Counted from the stretch's first letter, positions 12,263-21,184 are shown. The stretch is 64,000 nt of DNA from Thermohalobaculum sp050330995 (GCA_050330995.1 JBHJHI010000033.1:13373-77372), one strand, 5' to 3'. The notes: generated from the letters alone by a model not told the origin. Numbers and translations: made by a program.

Positions 12263-13198
12263 ATGGCGATGTTCATCCTGCGCCGCCTCGGCGCCATGCT
12301 GGCCACGATGCTCGCGCTGACGCTCGTGGTGTTCTATTTGGTCAATCTGCCCGGCAACTTGGAGAAGATCGCCAAGACCGAGGGCAACATGCGCATGACC
12401 GACGCCGAGGTGGAGGCGTGGCTGGAGGACGAGGGCTACAACCGCCCCTTCTTCCTGCGCTACGGCGAGTGGGTCGGCGGCACGCTCTCGGGCGACATGG
12501 GCTACAGCCGGGTGTTCCGCAAACCCGTCTCCGAGGTGGTGGCCGAGCGGCTCTACTACACCGGCATCCTGATGTTCTGGGTGATGGTGGTGATGGTGCC
12601 GGGCGCGCTGATCGTCGGGGTGCTCGCGGGCATGCGCGAGGGCTCTGCGCTCGACCGCTCGCTCTCGGTCGGCTCGATCGGCTCGACCTCGGCGCCGGAG
12701 TACGTCACCGGCATCATCTTCGTGGCGATCTTCGCCTCGGCGCTCGGATGGTTCTCGGGGATCGCCTCGACGCGCAGGATCACCTTCGAGAACTTCACGC
12801 TGCCGGTGCTGACCATGGCGCTCTACGGGCTGGGCTACATCGCGCGCATGACGCGGGCGTCGATGGCCGAGGTGATGACCTCCAACTACATCCGCACCGC
12901 CCGGCTCAAGGGCATGTCGTTCCGCTCGGTGGTCCTGAAGCACGCGCTCAGGAACGCGCTGATCGCGCCCTTCACGGTGATCATGCTGCAGTTCCCGTGG
13001 CTGCTGACCGGCGTGGTCGTGGTCGAGACGATGTTCAACTACAAGGGCTTCGGCTTCGCGCTGGTCGAAGCGGCGGGCAACAACGACATCGAGCTGCTGC
13101 TCGCGATCTCTTGGGTGGCGGTGATCGTGGTGCTGCTCACCCAGCTGATCAGCGACATCGGCTACGCCGTCCTGAACCCGCGCATCCGCGTATCCTGA
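12263..13198 (+). CDS. ABC transporter permease, DppB/OppB type
   Basis: 311 residues with an N-terminal membrane helix (FILRRLGAMLATMLALTLVVFYLV), a periplasmic segment and about five further helices. The cytoplasmic EAA-loop signature is visible as YIRTARLKGMSFRSVVLKHALRN-type sequence. It is one of the two permeases of the peptide-type importer. It lies 129 bp after the binding-protein gene and 16 bp before its partner. The PQ-loop region around the start of the family (the GD...LD block) is shortened, as in some Rhodobacterales homologues. Confidence 0.93.
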   Translation: MAMFILRRLGAMLATMLALTLVVFYLVNLPGNLEKIAKTEGNMRMTDAEVEAWLEDEGYNRPFFLRYGEWVGGTLSGDMGYSRVFRKPVSEVVAERLYYTGILMFWVMVVMVPGALIVGVLAGMREGSALDRSLSVGSIGSTSAPEYVTGIIFVAIFASALGWFSGIASTRRITFENFTLPVLTMALYGLGYIARMTRASMAEVMTSNYIRTARLKGMSFRSVVLKHALRNALIAPFTVIMLQFPWLLTGVVVVETMFNYKGFGFALVEAAGNNDIELLLAISWVAVIVVLLTQLISDIGYAVLNPRIRVS

Positions 13199-13214
13199 GC
13201 CGAGGGGAGACGAC

Positions 13215-14855
13215 GTGGAGATCGAGTTCATCACCGCCACCGGCCCCCTGGGCGCGATCCTCGACCCGCTGGCAGCCGCGCTGCTGATCGTCGCCGGCCT
13301 CGCGGCGACGGCGCGCGCCGTCGGCATCGCCGGGCGCGGCACGGCCCTCGCCGCCGAAAGCGCGCAGGGCGCGCTGGTCGGGCTCGGCCCGCGCGACGCG
13401 GCCGGCTGGGCGGCGCTGTTCGCCGCCGGCCTCGCGCTCAGCCTCGTGCTCGCCCCCTCGCTCTGGTCGGGCTTCGAGGCGCTGGCGGGCGAGGGCGTGC
13501 TCGGCTGGCTCGCCCCCGGCCTCGTGGTGGCGCTGGTCGCCCTGCTCGCCGCCGCGGCGGCGCGGGCCGTCGCCGAGGAGACGGTCGGACGGGCGGTGCG
13601 CGCGCTGCTCCTCGCCGTGGCGGCGCTGGCGGCGGTCTACGTCGTCGCCGGGCTCGCGCTCGGGACGACGGCGCTCGGCGTGCTCGGCGGCGTGATCCAG
13701 CGGTTCTGGCCGGTCTGGGTGGCGCTCGCCGTCACCCTCGGCGGCGGCTGGTTCGTGCGCGGCCGGCTCGGCCAGCTGGGACGGCTCTGGGACAGCCGGA
13801 TCGGGCTGATCGGGCTCGGCCTCACGCTGTTCTGGATCTTCACCGCGATCTTCGCCGATCTGATCGCAGTGATGGGGCCGCTGGAGCAGTCCTTCACCTT
13901 CGGCGTCAAGAAGGCGGCGCCCGGCGCGATCGACGCCGAGAACGGCGTCGTCTTCCTGTTCGGCGGCGACAACCTCGCGCGCGACGTGTTCTCGCGCGTG
14001 GTCTACGGCAGCCAGGTGGTGCTGATCATCGCGCCCGTGGCGACCCTGATCGCCTACATGGTCGGCGCTACGCTCGGCCTGCCGGCCGGCTACTACACAG
14101 GCTCGGTCGACACGGCGATGAGCTTCATCGCCAACCTGGTGCTCGCCTTCCCGGTGATCCTGTTGTTCTACCTGCTGGTGACGCCCGAGGTACGCCAGCC
14201 GGTGTTCGTGGACCTCTGGCTGTTCGAGGTCCCGTGGTCGATCCCGATCGCGATGGCGGCGGTGTTCTTCCTGTTCCCGATCGTGTTCCTCTGCATGATG
14301 TGGTTCACCAAGTACGAGAAGGCGCCGGTCAAGCTCGGCCTGTTCCTGCTCGTGACGGTCGCGCTCGGGCTCTGGGTCTATCTCGGCCTCGTGTTCAACG
14401 CCGACCCGTTCGGGGTGCTCTCGCTCGACCCGAACGAGCTGAACGTGTTCGCCGCGGTCGTCTTCGTGTCCTCGCCCGCGATCTTCCGCATCGTCCGCGG
14501 GCTGACGCTCGACATCAAGACGCGCGACTACGTGGCCGCCGCCCAGACCCGTGGCGAGCGGCCGTGGTACATCATGCTCTGGGAGATCCTGCCGAACGCG
14601 CGCGGGCCGCTGATCGTCGATTTCTGCCTTCGCATCGGCTACACGACGATCCTCCTCGGCACGCTCGGCTTCTTCGGCCTCGGGCTTCAGCCCGAGAGCC
14701 CGGACTGGGGCACGATGATCAACCACGGCCGGCCATTCGTGCGCCTGGCCGACACCATGCACATCGCGCTGTTCCCGGCGCTGGCGCTGATGTCGCTGGT
14801 GCTGGGGCTGAATCTGCTGGCGGACGGGATGCGGGAAGAGAGCTTGAAGGATTAG
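13215..14855 (+). CDS. ABC transporter permease, DppC/OppC type with extended N-terminal membrane region
   Basis: 546 residues, almost twice the usual DppC length of about 300. The first ~190 residues form several additional hydrophobic helices (for example ALLIVAGLAATARAVGIAG and LVVALVALLAAAAARAV). The C-terminal half is the standard permease, with DNLARDVFSRVVYGSQV and the EAA loop YVAAAQTRGERPWYIM...ILPNARGPL. GTG start at 13215 preceded by GAGGGGAGA. The added region also contains ordinary charged loops and reads as one continuous gene, not a frameshift fusion. It pairs with the upstream permease. Confidence 0.9.
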   Translation: MEIEFITATGPLGAILDPLAAALLIVAGLAATARAVGIAGRGTALAAESAQGALVGLGPRDAAGWAALFAAGLALSLVLAPSLWSGFEALAGEGVLGWLAPGLVVALVALLAAAAARAVAEETVGRAVRALLLAVAALAAVYVVAGLALGTTALGVLGGVIQRFWPVWVALAVTLGGGWFVRGRLGQLGRLWDSRIGLIGLGLTLFWIFTAIFADLIAVMGPLEQSFTFGVKKAAPGAIDAENGVVFLFGGDNLARDVFSRVVYGSQVVLIIAPVATLIAYMVGATLGLPAGYYTGSVDTAMSFIANLVLAFPVILLFYLLVTPEVRQPVFVDLWLFEVPWSIPIAMAAVFFLFPIVFLCMMWFTKYEKAPVKLGLFLLVTVALGLWVYLGLVFNADPFGVLSLDPNELNVFAAVVFVSSPAIFRIVRGLTLDIKTRDYVAAAQTRGERPWYIMLWEILPNARGPLIVDFCLRIGYTTILLGTLGFFGLGLQPESPDWGTMINHGRPFVRLADTMHIALFPALALMSLVLGLNLLADGMREESLKD

Positions 14856-15296
14856 TTGGACGTGGCTCTAACCCTATTCCTTGAGCACGATGATGCAGCG
14901 AAAAGCAAGAGAGCCCTCATCATCGGGAGTTTTGTGTTGATATTCCTATCTCGTATCGAGTTCGAAAGTAGCAATATAGAAGTCACTGCCCTCAAGATTG
15001 AAGTAAGCAAAGACTCAATTATCCTATTTGTGAGATTAATCAATTTGTATTTCTTTGGGAACTTTCTCCTGTTTGTCTTAGCCGACCGCGCTCAAGAGCA
15101 GATTAAAGCGCTGGAGAAGAATATTTCAGAGGGCGGGGAGAAACACGACTCTCGATTTAATGATGGAAATACAGAGCTTTGGATTGAACATACTCGCCTG
15201 CATCGATGGCGGTTTGCCGCTCTAGGTTTGAGAGATGTAGTCCTTCCCGGAATTATATTTATTCTGAGCATGACCGTGGCAAGTTTTCCGCTATAG
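14856..15296 (+). CDS. AT-rich small membrane protein inserted in the transporter operon (146 aa)
   Basis: This frame starts at TTG 14856 (or the in-frame GTG at 14862), directly after the permease stop, with AAGGA at 14847-14851. Three hydrophobic segments are predicted: about residues 20-36 (ALIIGSFVLIFL), 50-75 (INLYFFGNFLLFVLA) and 123-143 (VVLPGIIFILSMTVASF). Between the last two is a hydrophilic stretch that may form a coiled coil (RAQEQIKALEKNI). The base composition differs sharply from both neighbours: one 60-base line (14941-15000) is 38% G+C, against roughly 70% in the flanking genes. No family is recognised. It looks like a recent acquisition co-transcribed with the transporter. 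Confidence 0.6.
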   Translation: MDVALTLFLEHDDAAKSKRALIIGSFVLIFLSRIEFESSNIEVTALKIEVSKDSIILFVRLINLYFFGNFLLFVLADRAQEQIKALEKNISEGGEKHDSRFNDGNTELWIEHTRLHRWRFAALGLRDVVLPGIIFILSMTVASFPL

Positions 15297-15316
15297 AGTC
15301 AAGTGGAAGGAAGAAA

Positions 15317-17437
15317 ATGAACGAGCCCCGCACCCAGGACGCCCCCCCGCAGACCCAGGGCCTCGGCGCCACCCCCATCCTCGATATCGAGGACCTCAAC
15401 ATCTCGTTCTTTACCCGCAAGGGCGAGATCCCGGCGGTGATGGACTTCTCCATGACCGTCATGCCCGGCGAGACCATGGGGCTCGTGGGCGAATCCGGCT
15501 GCGGCAAGTCCACCGTCTCGCTCGGGATCATGCGCTACTTGGGTGGCAACGGGCGCATCACCGCCGGGCGCATCAAGTTCAAGGGCCGCGACATGGCCGA
15601 GATGTCGGAGGAGGAGCTCCGCCACATCCGCGGCCGCGAGATCTCGATGGTCTATCAGGAGCCGATGGCCTCGCTGAACCCGGCGCTCAAGATCGGCAAG
15701 CAACTGACCGAAGTGCTGACCATCCACGAGGACATCTCGCAGAAGGACGCGAAGCAGCGGGCGGCCGAGATGGTCGCCTCGGTGCGCCTGCCCGACCCCG
15801 AGCGGATCATGTCGGCCTACCCCCACCAGCTCTCGGGCGGGCAGCAGCAGCGCATCGTCATCGCCATGGCGCTGCTCTCGCGCCCGGCGCTGATGCTGCT
15901 CGACGAGCCGACCACCGCGCTCGACGTCACCGTCGAGGCCGGCATCGTCGAACTCGTGAAGGACCTCGCGCGCGAGACCGGCACCTCGATGATCATCGTC
16001 AGCAACAACCTCGGGCTGATCCTGGAGACCTGCGACCGCATCACCGTGATGTACTCGGGCGAGGCGGTCGAGGAAGGCGACCTGCACACCGTCTTCAACA
16101 GGATGCGCCACCCCTACACCAAGGGCCTCCTGCGCTCGATCCCGGTGCCGGGCGCGGACAAGTACGCCAAGCCCCTGGTCGCCATTCCGGGCCAGCTCCC
16201 CCTGCCCCACCAGCGCCCGCCCGGCTGCAACTTCGGCCCGCGCTGCGACCACTTCGTCGCCGGAAAATGCGACCAGGGCGAGATCAGGATGCACGAGGTC
16301 GGCGCGCCCGAGGAGCGTCACCGCTCGCGCTGCGTGAGGATCGACGAGATCGACTGGGCCGCCGACGCGGCCGACGCCGAGGTCGGCGAGCCGATCGTGC
16401 CCGGCGACACCGTGCTGAACGTCGAGGACCTGAAGAAGCACTACGCCGTCTCGTCGGGCATGTTCGGCGGCGGCGACACCCGCGTGGTGCGCGCCAACGA
16501 GGGGCTGACCTTCGACGCCAAGGAGGCCGAGACCGTCGCGATCGTCGGCGAGTCCGGCTGCGGCAAGTCCACCTTCGCCAAGGTGCTGATGGGGCTCGAG
16601 ACCGCGACCGAGGGCACGGTGACGCTCGGCAACACCGAGCTCGGCTCGATGCCGGTCGAGGCGCGCGGGCCGCGCACCGTCTCCCAGGTGCAGATGGTGT
16701 TCCAGAACCCGTTCGACACGCTGAACCCGTCGATGCGGGGCGGCGACCAGATCGTGCGCGTGCTGGAGATGTTCGAGATCGGCTCGGGCCGCGCCGACCG
16801 CTGGGAGCGGATGCTCGAACTCCTCGATCTGGTGAAGCTGCCGCGCGAGTTCGCGACGCGCATGCCGCGCCAGCTCTCGGGCGGGCAGAAGCAGCGCATC
16901 GGCATCGCCCGCGCCTTCGCGGGGCGCCCGAAGCTGGTGGTCGCCGACGAGCCGGTCTCGGCGCTCGACGTCTCGGTGCAGGCCGCCGTCACCAAGCTGC
17001 TGACCGACATCCAGCGCGAGAGCCGCACCACCATGCTGTTCATCAGCCACGACCTCGGCGTGGTGCGCTACCTCGCCGACCGCGTGGTGGTGATGTACCT
17101 CGGCGAGATCATGGAGCAGGGGCCGACCGAGGCGATCTTCGCGCCGCCCTACCACCCCTACACAGATGCGCTGCTCGCCGCCGTCCCCGTGGCCGACACC
17201 AACGTCCGCAAGCGGCAGGTGGTGCTGGAGGGCGAGCTGCCCTCGCCGCTGAACCGCCCCGTGGGCTGCCCGTTCCAGACGCGGTGCCCCTACGTGATGG
17301 AGGGGGTCTGCGACCAGCCGCTGCCCGAGCGGCGCTTCGCGGACGGGCACGTGATCCGCTGCCACCTGAGCGCCGCGCGGCTGGAAGCCATGGAGCCGGT
17401 GATCGTGGTGGAGGAAGCGGCGGAGCCGGCGGAGTAG
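15317..17437 (+). CDS. fused two-domain peptide ABC transporter ATPase (DppD-DppF type)
   Basis: 706 residues containing two complete nucleotide-binding domains. NBD1 has Walker A GESGCGKST, signature LSGGQQQR and Walker B LMLLDEPTTALD. NBD2 (from about residue 370) has GESGCGKST, LSGGQKQR and VVADEPVSALD. Each ends with the oligopeptide-transporter C-terminal cysteine region (GCNFGPRCDHF; GCPFQTRCPYV). The H-loop of NBD1 reads SNNLGLI with Asn230 where histidine is expected, while NBD2 has a normal SHDLGVV, suggesting one compromised ATP site. ATG at 15317 with GGAAGGA upstream is preferred over the long upstream extension. It completes the importer operon. Confidence 0.93.
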   Translation: MNEPRTQDAPPQTQGLGATPILDIEDLNISFFTRKGEIPAVMDFSMTVMPGETMGLVGESGCGKSTVSLGIMRYLGGNGRITAGRIKFKGRDMAEMSEEELRHIRGREISMVYQEPMASLNPALKIGKQLTEVLTIHEDISQKDAKQRAAEMVASVRLPDPERIMSAYPHQLSGGQQQRIVIAMALLSRPALMLLDEPTTALDVTVEAGIVELVKDLARETGTSMIIVSNNLGLILETCDRITVMYSGEAVEEGDLHTVFNRMRHPYTKGLLRSIPVPGADKYAKPLVAIPGQLPLPHQRPPGCNFGPRCDHFVAGKCDQGEIRMHEVGAPEERHRSRCVRIDEIDWAADAADAEVGEPIVPGDTVLNVEDLKKHYAVSSGMFGGGDTRVVRANEGLTFDAKEAETVAIVGESGCGKSTFAKVLMGLETATEGTVTLGNTELGSMPVEARGPRTVSQVQMVFQNPFDTLNPSMRGGDQIVRVLEMFEIGSGRADRWERMLELLDLVKLPREFATRMPRQLSGGQKQRIGIARAFAGRPKLVVADEPVSALDVSVQAAVTKLLTDIQRESRTTMLFISHDLGVVRYLADRVVVMYLGEIMEQGPTEAIFAPPYHPYTDALLAAVPVADTNVRKRQVVLEGELPSPLNRPVGCPFQTRCPYVMEGVCDQPLPERRFADGHVIRCHLSAARLEAMEPVIVVEEAAEPAE

Positions 17438-17462
17438 CGCGCCCGACGCGGCCGAGAGAGGC

Positions 17463-17488
17463 GCCGGCCCCCGCTCGCGGGAGCCGGC
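17463..17488. terminator. bidirectional hairpin terminator between convergent genes
   Basis: GCCGGCCCCCGC-TC-GCGGGAGCCGGC forms a 12-bp stem with a single mismatch. It sits between the stop of the transporter ATPase gene (17437) and the stop of the convergent sodium symporter gene (17496). No long T-run follows on either side, as is usual in GC-rich alphaproteobacteria. Confidence 0.7.
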
Positions 17489-17495
17489 CTTCGTC

Positions 17496-19136
17496 TCACC
17501 AGAAGAACAGGATCATCACCGCCGTCACCGCCACCACCACGGGCGCGAGGACGAAGGGGCGCTGCCAGACGGGGAGGTCGGAGTAGTCCTCGCCGCGACC
17601 GCCGGCCCGCCAGGTGCACTTGTCGGCCCGTTCCTTCGATATCCGCCCGTCGTAGAACAGCGCGACCACCAGGAACACGATCGCGCTGAAGGCCACCATG
17701 ATCCCGGCGTGGATCGTGAAGTGGAGCTGCAGGAACACGTCCGTCACCCAGTTGAACGCCTCGTTGCCCGGGCGCTGCTGAAGCTGATTGCCGTAGACCT
17801 GCGCGGCGACGAACAGCGCTATGCCGACCAGGTGGCCGATCGCCAGCGTCAGCACCGCCGTCAGGCCGGCGCCGCCACGCCAGAACATGCCGAACAGGAA
17901 GATGACCACCACGGGCGGCACCGCGACGGAGAACGCCTGCTGGAGGTAGTTGAACAGCCCCGGGAAGTTCGCGATCTGCGGCGCCCAGGCGGCCGCGAGC
18001 GCCGTCAGCACGATCGTGCAGATCCGGCCGTAGAGGCTCATGCGCTCGGCCGAGATCTTGCGGTCCTCGCGCTGGACGAAGTCGTTCAGGATCAGCGTCG
18101 AGGACGAGTTCAGCGTGCTGTCGATCGAGGACATGATCGCCGCGATCAGGCCGGCGAGCACGAGGCCGGTCAGGCCGATGGGCAGCACCTCGCTGATGAG
18201 CGTCGGGAACACCTGGTCGCCGTTCTCCAGATCGGGGAACAGCTCGATCGCCATGGCGCCCGGCAGTACCATGATGAACAGCGGCAGGAGCTTCAGCGCA
18301 CCGCCGAGCAGCGCGCCCCACTGCCCGTCGCGAACCGAGCGCGAGCCCAGGATACGCTGCGTGATGTACTGGTTGCAGGCCCAGTACCAGAAGCCGATGA
18401 AGGCGACGCCGGTGATGGTGCCGAGCCAGGGCACGCCCTCGCCGCCTATGGGGCGGATCAGCGACAGATGGCCGTCGGGGATCGAGGCCTTGGCCTCCGA
18501 CCAGGAGTAGTTGAAGTTCGAGAACACGAGGATCGTGATGATGAGCGAGCCGATGATCAGCACCACGGTCTGGATCACGTCGGTGTATACCACCGCCGCC
18601 AGACCGCCCGCGGCAGTATAGATACCGGCGACCACCGCGAGTCCGACGCAGATTTGCCAGAGTTCGATGCCGGGGAAGAAGGTGCGCATCACCACGCCGC
18701 CGGCGTAGATACCGCCCGCGGTATCGACCACCAGCGTCAGAATGATCGATACGGCAGAGAAATAGAGCCGGGCTGTTCTATTGAACCTGAGTTCCAGATA
18801 TTCCGGCACTGTGGTGATCTTAGTGCGCAGATACACCGGAATATAGAACAGCGCCATGAACACCAGCACGAGACCGGCCATCCACTCGTAGTTCGAGACC
18901 GAGATGCCGGTCATGTAGGCGGCGCCCGCGAGACCGATCAGCGTGGTCGACGAGATGTTGGAGGCGAACAGCGAGCCGCCGATCTCGGGCCACTTGAGGC
19001 CGCGGCCGGCGAGGAACAGATCGTCGCCGGTCTGGATCTTGCGCGAGACGTAGAACCCGATGGCGAGGACAACGACGAAATAGGTCGCGATGATGACGTA
19101 GTCGATGATCGCGAGGTCGGCTCCATCTCCCTGCAT
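17496..19136 (-). CDS. sodium:solute symporter (SSS family, SGLT-like)
   Basis: 546 residues with about 14 hydrophobic helices. The N-terminus IDYVIIATYFVVVLAIGFYVSRK and the motif SLFASNISSTTLIGLAGAAYMTG are characteristic of sodium/solute symporters close to the sugar-transporting SGLT branch. It would use the sodium gradient to import a sugar or related solute at the inner membrane; the substrate is not decided by the sequence. ATG at 19136 (MQGDGADL). The segment around 18740-18850 has a noticeably lower G+C than the rest of the gene. It is divergent from isovaleryl-CoA dehydrogenase. Confidence 0.92.
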   Translation of the reverse strand: MQGDGADLAIIDYVIIATYFVVVLAIGFYVSRKIQTGDDLFLAGRGLKWPEIGGSLFASNISSTTLIGLAGAAYMTGISVSNYEWMAGLVLVFMALFYIPVYLRTKITTVPEYLELRFNRTARLYFSAVSIILTLVVDTAGGIYAGGVVMRTFFPGIELWQICVGLAVVAGIYTAAGGLAAVVYTDVIQTVVLIIGSLIITILVFSNFNYSWSEAKASIPDGHLSLIRPIGGEGVPWLGTITGVAFIGFWYWACNQYITQRILGSRSVRDGQWGALLGGALKLLPLFIMVLPGAMAIELFPDLENGDQVFPTLISEVLPIGLTGLVLAGLIAAIMSSIDSTLNSSSTLILNDFVQREDRKISAERMSLYGRICTIVLTALAAAWAPQIANFPGLFNYLQQAFSVAVPPVVVIFLFGMFWRGGAGLTAVLTLAIGHLVGIALFVAAQVYGNQLQQRPGNEAFNWVTDVFLQLHFTIHAGIMVAFSAIVFLVVALFYDGRISKERADKCTWRAGGRGEDYSDLPVWQRPFVLAPVVVAVTAVMILFFW

Positions 19137-19218
19137 GGCGCTCCCGTTCTGGCTGCTTCTGTGAAACTGTGGGCAGGGTGTGAACAGATATTGCGCTCAA
19201 CCGTTGCGTAATCTCGCC

Positions 19219-19274
19219 GAATTTTGCGAGTGCGAACACCTGTCGAGAATTTTGCGGGTGCGAACGCCGTTCGA
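19219..19274. repeat. two-copy 28-bp direct repeat in the divergent promoter region
   Basis: GAATTTTGCGAGTGCGAACA at 19219 recurs as GAATTTTGCGGGTGCGAACG at 19247, each continuing to TCGA, giving a period of 28 bp. It lies about 83 bp upstream of the symporter start and 109 bp upstream of the ivd start. It could be a duplicated operator for a regulator controlling one or both genes. Confidence 0.7.
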
Positions 19275-19383
19275 GGTCGACACGGCGCCGCACCGAAGGC
19301 GCCATCGCCTCCGTGCCGGCGCCGGGCTAAAACACGACCCGGACGAAGCCGCGGCGGGCGCGGCCTGTCAGGGAGGAGACCCG

Positions 19384-20547
19384 ATGTTCGACGCCACCAT
19401 GAAGTTCGGCCTCGGCGAGGACGTCGAGGCGCTGCAGGGCGCCGTGCGCCGCTTCGCCACCGAGCGGGTCGCGCCCTTGGCCGCGGAGACCGATCGCTCG
19501 AACGCCTTCCCGACGCACCTCTGGCGCGAGATGGGGGAGATGGGCCTCCTCGGCATCACGGTGTCCGAAGACGAAGGCGGCGCCGGCATGGGCTACCTCG
19601 CCCATACCGTCGCCATGGAGGAGATCAGCCGCGCCTCCGCCTCGATCGGGCTCAGCTACGGCGCGCACTCGAACCTCTGCGTCAACCAGATCAAGCTCAA
19701 CGGCTCCGACGGGCAACGCGAGCGCTACCTGCCGAAGCTGATCTCGGGCGAACACGTCGGCGCGCTCGCCATGTCCGAGCCCGGCGCGGGCTCGGACGTG
19801 GTCTCGATGAAGCTGCGCGCCGAGAAACGCAACGACCGCTACATCCTCAACGGCTCCAAGTTCTGGATCACCAACGGCCCCGACGCCGACGTGTCCGTGG
19901 TCTACGCCAAGACCGATCCCGACGCCGGGCCGCGCGGCATCACCGCCTTCCTGATCGAGAAGGGCATGGCGGGGTTCTCGACGGCGCAGAAGCTCGACAA
20001 GCTCGGGATGCGCGGCTCCAACACCTGCGAACTGGTGTTCGAGGACTGCGAGGTGCCGTTCGACAACGTGCTCGGCGAGGAGGGCGGCGGTGTCGGCGTG
20101 CTGATGTCGGGGCTCGACTACGAGCGCGTGGTGCTCTCGGGCGGCCCGCTCGGCATCATGGCCGCCTGCCTGGACGTGGTCCTTCCTTACGTCCACGAGC
20201 GCGAGCAGTTCGGCCGCCCGATCGGCGAGTTCCAGCTCATGCAGGGCAAGCTCGCCGACATGTACACCGAGATGAACGCGTCCCGCGCCTACGTCTACGC
20301 GGTGGCCGCGGCCTGCGACCGGGGCGAGACCACGCGCCAGGACGCGGCCGGGTGCCTGCTCTACGCCTCCGAGCGCGCGGTGCGCGTGGCGCTGGAGGCG
20401 ATCCAGGCCTTGGGCGGCAACGGCTACATCGACGACTACCCCACGGGACGGCTGCTCCGCGACGCCAAGCTCTACGAGATCGGCGCGGGCACGCAGGAGA
20501 TCCGGCGGATGCTGATCGGGCGCGAGCTGTTCAAGGCGACCAGCTGA
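19384..20547 (+). CDS. ivd: isovaleryl-CoA dehydrogenase
   Basis: 387 residues of the acyl-CoA dehydrogenase family. Diagnostic features are EEISRASASIGLSYGAHSNLC, AMSEPGAGSDVVSMKL, WITNGP, GLDYERVVLSGGPLGIM and QALGGNGYIDDYP. The glutamate in LDYERVVL is the position used as catalytic base by isovaleryl-CoA dehydrogenases, unlike short-chain enzymes that use the C-terminal one. The FAD enzyme oxidises isovaleryl-CoA in leucine breakdown. ATG at 19384 follows GGGAGGAGA. The methylcrotonyl-CoA carboxylase genes that usually follow are absent; the next gene is convergent, 12 bp away. Confidence 0.93.
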   Translation: MFDATMKFGLGEDVEALQGAVRRFATERVAPLAAETDRSNAFPTHLWREMGEMGLLGITVSEDEGGAGMGYLAHTVAMEEISRASASIGLSYGAHSNLCVNQIKLNGSDGQRERYLPKLISGEHVGALAMSEPGAGSDVVSMKLRAEKRNDRYILNGSKFWITNGPDADVSVVYAKTDPDAGPRGITAFLIEKGMAGFSTAQKLDKLGMRGSNTCELVFEDCEVPFDNVLGEEGGGVGVLMSGLDYERVVLSGGPLGIMAACLDVVLPYVHEREQFGRPIGEFQLMQGKLADMYTEMNASRAYVYAVAAACDRGETTRQDAAGCLLYASERAVRVALEAIQALGGNGYIDDYPTGRLLRDAKLYEIGAGTQEIRRMLIGRELFKATS

Positions 20548-20559
20548 CACCCATAAGGC

Positions 20560-21102
20560 TCAGCGCGGCGTGGCGAGCCAGGTCGGCCTGGGCGGCGGCA
20601 TCGGCACACCACCGGCGCCGCCGGCCGGTACCGCCTCGTCGGGACCGAACGGCGCGAGCACCGCTTCGGGCAGCGACGCGCCGTCGCCGACGACGCGCGC
20701 CGAACCGGCCCTCGCCGCGACGGCGACGTAGTCCGCGCCCCCGCGCCAGCCGAGGGCGACCACCTGCTCGCCCGCGCCCAAGGAAGCGGCGAACAGCGCC
20801 GCACGCCCCGCCGTCACCGGACCGAAGCCGAGGTGGGCGATGCGCGGTTCGGCACGGCCCGCGACCAGCACCAGCGCTTCGGTCAGGCCCGTGCCCGGAT
20901 CGGAGAGGCCGACGCGTACGCCCGTCGCCATCGGCGTCAGCACCAGCCCGAGCCCGCCCGCCGCCGGGGTGGTGGCGCGGGTGAATAGCCGTACCGCCTC
21001 GCGCAACGGATCGGGCACCATCGCCCGGGCCGGCCGCGGCAGCCCCGCCGCGGCGAGCCCCAAGGCGGTGAGGCGCATCAGGTCACGGCGCGACGGGGTC
21101 AT
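20560..21102 (-). CDS. Tat-exported hypothetical protein (180 aa)
   Basis: The N-terminus MTPSRRDLMRLTALGLAAAGLPRPARA is a twin-arginine signal peptide (SRRDLM) ending ARA at about residue 27. The mature protein of about 150 residues is Gly/Ala/Val rich with a low-complexity Pro tail and no cysteines. I do not recognise the family; the layout slightly resembles a SoxY-type N-terminal region, but the C-terminal GGCGG arm of SoxY is absent. It is probably periplasmic and cofactor-associated, judging from the Tat signal alone. It lies 82 bp from the divergently read M24 gene's end, in the same orientation. Confidence 0.65.
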   Translation of the reverse strand: MTPSRRDLMRLTALGLAAAGLPRPARAMVPDPLREAVRLFTRATTPAAGGLGLVLTPMATGVRVGLSDPGTGLTEALVLVAGRAEPRIAHLGFGPVTAGRAALFAASLGAGEQVVALGWRGGADYVAVAARAGSARVVGDGASLPEAVLAPFGPDEAVPAGGAGGVPMPPPRPTWLATPR

Positions 21103-21184
21103 GGCACTCTCCGGCGGTCCTCGACCCGTTCGAGCATAGCGTCGGCCCGCGGCGATGACACGCCCGGCGTGGACGGCCCCTCGC

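Noticed and set aside
14856..15316. Insertion sequence or prophage fragment
   Set aside because: No transposase or integrase reading frame, and no obvious terminal inverted repeats or target duplication at the edges; only a single membrane ORF.
20560..21102. SoxY-like sulfur-carrier protein
   Set aside because: Tat signal and size fit only loosely; the essential C-terminal GGCGG arm and its cysteine are absent.
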